DNA from: Providencia alcalifaciens DSM 30120
GTDB taxonomy: Bacteria; Pseudomonadota; Gammaproteobacteria; Enterobacterales; Enterobacteriaceae
Direction: 5' to 3'
Assembly: GCF_000173415.1 (NCBI RefSeq)
Contig: NZ_ABXW01000052.1
Span: 1 to 64,000, forward strand
DNA length: 64,000 nucleotides
In this document: positions 61,844-64,000 of the stretch, piece after piece
Layout of the letters: each line of letters opens with the position of its first letter
Numbering within the stretch: the first letter of the stretch is position 1
Translations under genes and position numbers: made by a program
Notes under the pieces: generated by a model
Databases searched by the model: none
The model's input: the letters and a program-made list of their open reading frames with translations, nothing else
What the model was told of the DNA's origin: nothing

Positions 61844-62863
61844 TTATTTTTTATGACGAATACGAGGGTTAACAATGCCATACAGCACATCAACCACTAA
61901 GTTAACGAAGATAATCAAGGTGGCGACGAGTAATACCCCCCCTTGAACGACAGGGTAATCTCGACGTTGTAATCCTTCAATTAACCAACGACCTAATCCT
62001 GGCCATGAGAATATCGTTTCGGTCAAAATAGCCCCTGCAAGCATTACCCCCACCTGCAAACCGATCACCGTCACTACCGGCAGCAACGCATTACGCAGCG
62101 CGTGAATTAAAATCACACGTGCACGGCTGACACCTTTTGCGCGCGCAGTACGAATATAATCTTCCCCTAATACTTCCAACATGGCAGAACGCGTCATGCG
62201 CACAATCACGGCTAGCGGGATAGTTCCAAGGACAATAGAAGGTAAAATCAAATGTTCAACCGCATCTTTGAAGTCACCAGCTTCCCCCCAAATGAGGGTA
62301 TCAATTAACATGAATCCAGTGAGTGGATTAGAGTCATCAAGGAAGACCGTGTCGCTAACCCTTCCGGCGACAGGCGTCAGATCCCACTGGACCGAAACCA
62401 GCATGATCAACATGATCCCCCACCAGAAAATTGGCATTGAGTAGCCTGTTAATGAAACACCGATCGCTGTGTGATCGAAAATAGAACCACGCTTAACCGC
62501 AGCTAACACCCCAACAGGGATCCCCACAGAAACCGCGAAAATCATTGCACACGTCGCCAATTCGACCGTGGCTAGGAAGCGAGGTAAAAATTCCTCCCAA
62601 ACGCCAATGCGGCTTTTTAAGGAGATCCCTAAATCACCGTGCAGTACACCGTTCAGATAATGGAGATATTGTTTCCAAAGTGGCTGATCGAGTCCTAATT
62701 CAGCCATTAAATAGGCGTGTCTTTCTGGGGATAATCCTCGTTCGCCCGCCATAATCATGACTGGGTCACCTGGGATCATATGAACGAAAGCAAATGTAAG
62801 TAGCGTGATACCGATAAAGGTGGGGATCACGAGCCCGAATCGTCGGAGGATAAATTGCAGCAT
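61844..62863 (-). CDS. dppB: Dipeptide ABC transporter permease DppB
   Basis: A 339-residue inner-membrane permease. The N-terminal MLQFILRRFGLVIPTFIGITLLTFAFVHMIPGDPV is typical of DppB, as is the coupling loop DYIRTARAKGVSRARVILIHALRNALLPV. It is separated from dppA by 177 bases containing a stable hairpin. Confidence 0.96.
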   Translation of the reverse strand: MLQFILRRFGLVIPTFIGITLLTFAFVHMIPGDPVMIMAGERGLSPERHAYLMAELGLDQPLWKQYLHYLNGVLHGDLGISLKSRIGVWEEFLPRFLATVELATCAMIFAVSVGIPVGVLAAVKRGSIFDHTAIGVSLTGYSMPIFWWGIMLIMLVSVQWDLTPVAGRVSDTVFLDDSNPLTGFMLIDTLIWGEAGDFKDAVEHLILPSIVLGTIPLAVIVRMTRSAMLEVLGEDYIRTARAKGVSRARVILIHALRNALLPVVTVIGLQVGVMLAGAILTETIFSWPGLGRWLIEGLQRRDYPVVQGGVLLVATLIIFVNLVVDVLYGIVNPRIRHKK

Positions 62864-62991
62864 ATCCTGAGTCTCTTTAATAATGCCGTCGACGGCTCTT
62901 AGTCCGCTTGGCTGGTCAGAAAAAACAACGTTTTCATCTGCTCACAAATAACTAAATTTATCTGTTTCTTCTGAATGTCAGAGGAGAAAAC

Positions 62992-63021
62992 GCCCTCCGC
63001 TGCAAAGAGGCAACGAAGGGC
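62992..63021 (-). promoter_or_regulatory. dppA-dppB intergenic hairpin
   Basis: On the minus strand GCCCTTCGTTGC - CTCTTT - GCAGCGGAGGGC forms a 12-bp stem with two G-U pairs, followed by GTTTTC. Such a hairpin after the binding-protein gene can protect the dppA mRNA end and lower dppBCDF read-through. Confidence 0.7.
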
Positions 63022-63040
63022 ATTTACAGATTAAAAACAA

Positions 63041-64000
63041 TTACTTATCAATGTCTACGTTTTCGAAGTGGTGTTTACCTAATGGATCAACCACGTAACC
63101 TTTCACTTCTTTACGCACAGGCTCAAATACCGTGGAGTGAGCGATGATCAGCGCTGGTGCTTGCTCGTTCATCACCACTTGAGCTTGTTTGTATAGCTCA
63201 ACACGTTTGTTGTGATCGGATGTCATACGTGCAGGTTGAATCACGTCTTCAAAGCTTTGATCACACCATTTAGAGTAGTTTGAACCCTGTTTTTTCGCTG
63301 CGCAGCTGAACAATGTCGCGAAGAAGTTATCAGGGTCACCATTGTCCCCAGTCCAACCCATCATTACAGTTTGTGGCTCGCCGCTCTTAGCTCGTTTCAG
63401 GTATTCACCCCACTCGTAGCTAACAACTTTCGATTTAACGCCAATTTTCGCCCAGTCAGCTTGGATCATTTCTGCCATTCTGCGCGCATTTGGGTTATAT
63501 GGACGTTGTACTGGCATCGCCCACAGATCGATTTCAAACCCTTCAGGGAAGCCCGCTTCCGCCAGCAGTTTTTTCGCTTTTTCTGGGTTGTATTCGGTAT
63601 CTTTAATCGCGTCGTTATAACCCCACATTGTTGGTGGAATTAAGTTTTTCGCTTTTTGACCCGCGCCCTGATAAACCGCTTGGATGATGGCGTCTTTATT
63701 TACGGCCATCGATAGCGCTTGGCGAACTTTTTGGTTATCCAGTGGTTTTTTCTCAACGTTATAAGAAAGGTAACCTACGTTCAGACCTGGCTGCTCCATT
63801 AACGTAATTTCTTTATCTGCTTTCATGCGTTCTAAGTCTGCCGGATTTGGATACGGCATAACTTGGCACTCATTTTTTTGCAGTTTTGCATAACGCACTG
63901 ATGCATCAGGAGTGATAGAGAATACTAAGCGATCAATCTTCGGTACATTGCCCCAGTAGTCTTTGTTCGCTTTGTACAGAATACGAGAATCTTTCTGGTA
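63041..64000 (-). CDS. dppA: Dipeptide-binding protein DppA, C-terminal part (cut by window end)
   Basis: The open frame continues to the right edge; 319 residues of the C-terminal part are visible, compared with about 535 in E. coli DppA. It reads from YQKDSRILYKANKDYWGNVP at the edge to PLGKHHFENVDIDK. Family 5 solute-binding features are clear (GYLSYNVEKKPLDNQKVRQALSMAVNKDAIIQAVYQGAGQKAKNLIPPTMWGYN, MGWTGDNGDPDNFFATLFSC). The protein delivers dipeptides, and in E. coli heme, to DppBCDF in the periplasm. A GTG at 63898 is not the start. Confidence 0.95.
   Translation of the reverse strand, partial: YQKDSRILYKANKDYWGNVPKIDRLVFSITPDASVRYAKLQKNECQVMPYPNPADLERMKADKEITLMEQPGLNVGYLSYNVEKKPLDNQKVRQALSMAVNKDAIIQAVYQGAGQKAKNLIPPTMWGYNDAIKDTEYNPEKAKKLLAEAGFPEGFEIDLWAMPVQRPYNPNARRMAEMIQADWAKIGVKSKVVSYEWGEYLKRAKSGEPQTVMMGWTGDNGDPDNFFATLFSCAAKKQGSNYSKWCDQSFEDVIQPARMTSDHNKRVELYKQAQVVMNEQAPALIIAHSTVFEPVRKEVKGYVVDPLGKHHFENVDIDK

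Overview
The window is chromosomal DNA of an enteric gammaproteobacterium. The str genes (rpsL-rpsG-fusA), tusDCB-yheO, fkpA-slyX, slyD-yheV-kefB-kefG-yheS, yheT-yheU-prkB, yhfA/crp, argD-pabA-ppiA, engB-spf-polA-dsbA-srkA-yihD, mobAB, gor-rlmJ, yhjD, yhjJ and dppABCDF are all Escherichia-like. Moderate AT content, an ERIC element and the accessory genes point to Morganellaceae, most likely Providencia; the species is not fixed by anything I can read. No rRNA, tRNA, IS element, prophage or CRISPR array is visible.

Layout. 0-5.2 kb: translation genes and the sulfur relay, all on the minus strand. 5.5-6.2 kb: a foreign-looking plus-strand gene for a kinase-like protein. 6.3-14.4 kb: folding factors (FkpA, SlyD), SlyX, a cytosolic-looking arylsulfotransferase, the KefB/KefG glutathione-gated K+ efflux system and the ABC-F protein YheS. 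14.4-23.4 kb: an accessory block between yheS and yheT with a two-gene operon of unknown function (membrane/papain-like protein plus DUF4105 protein), a solitary adiA, divergent murR/murQP and a LysE-type exporter. 23.5-27.1 kb: yheTU-prkB, yhfA and crp. 27.3-29.1 kb: two unrecognised genes between crp and argD. 29.1-32.0 kb: argD, pabA, ppiA. 32.3-40.0 kb: engB, Spot 42 RNA, an ERIC repeat, polA, dsbA, srkA, yihD, mobAB.

40.0-45.9 kb is a carbohydrate-type ABC importer operon with a metallo-beta-lactamase-fold protein and a LacI-type repressor, preceded by a near-perfect operator palindrome. 46.0-47.4 kb holds a WYL regulator and a glutathione S-transferase. 47.4-49.5 kb, the most interesting segment, is a tight two-gene operon of a SAM methyltransferase and a class I terpene synthase, the architecture used for C-methylated (non-canonical, for example C11 or C16) terpenes. 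49.6-58.7 kb carries gor, rlmJ, a DUF1090 protein, yhjD, a nitronate monooxygenase, a serine hydrolase, yhjJ and a short YhjK-like sensor lacking GGDEF and EAL domains. 58.9 kb to the right edge is the dipeptide importer dppABCDF, with dppA cut by the window end.

Functional links: CRP is encoded here, and a good CRP site lies before murQ. Spot 42, a CRP-repressed RNA in E. coli, lies beside polA. Gor supplies the glutathione that KefB/KefG and the GST depend on. The methyltransferase/terpene synthase pair would draw on the housekeeping prenyl diphosphate pool, because no dedicated isoprenoid gene is next to it. All family assignments come from reading motifs and recalled homologues; no database search was run.
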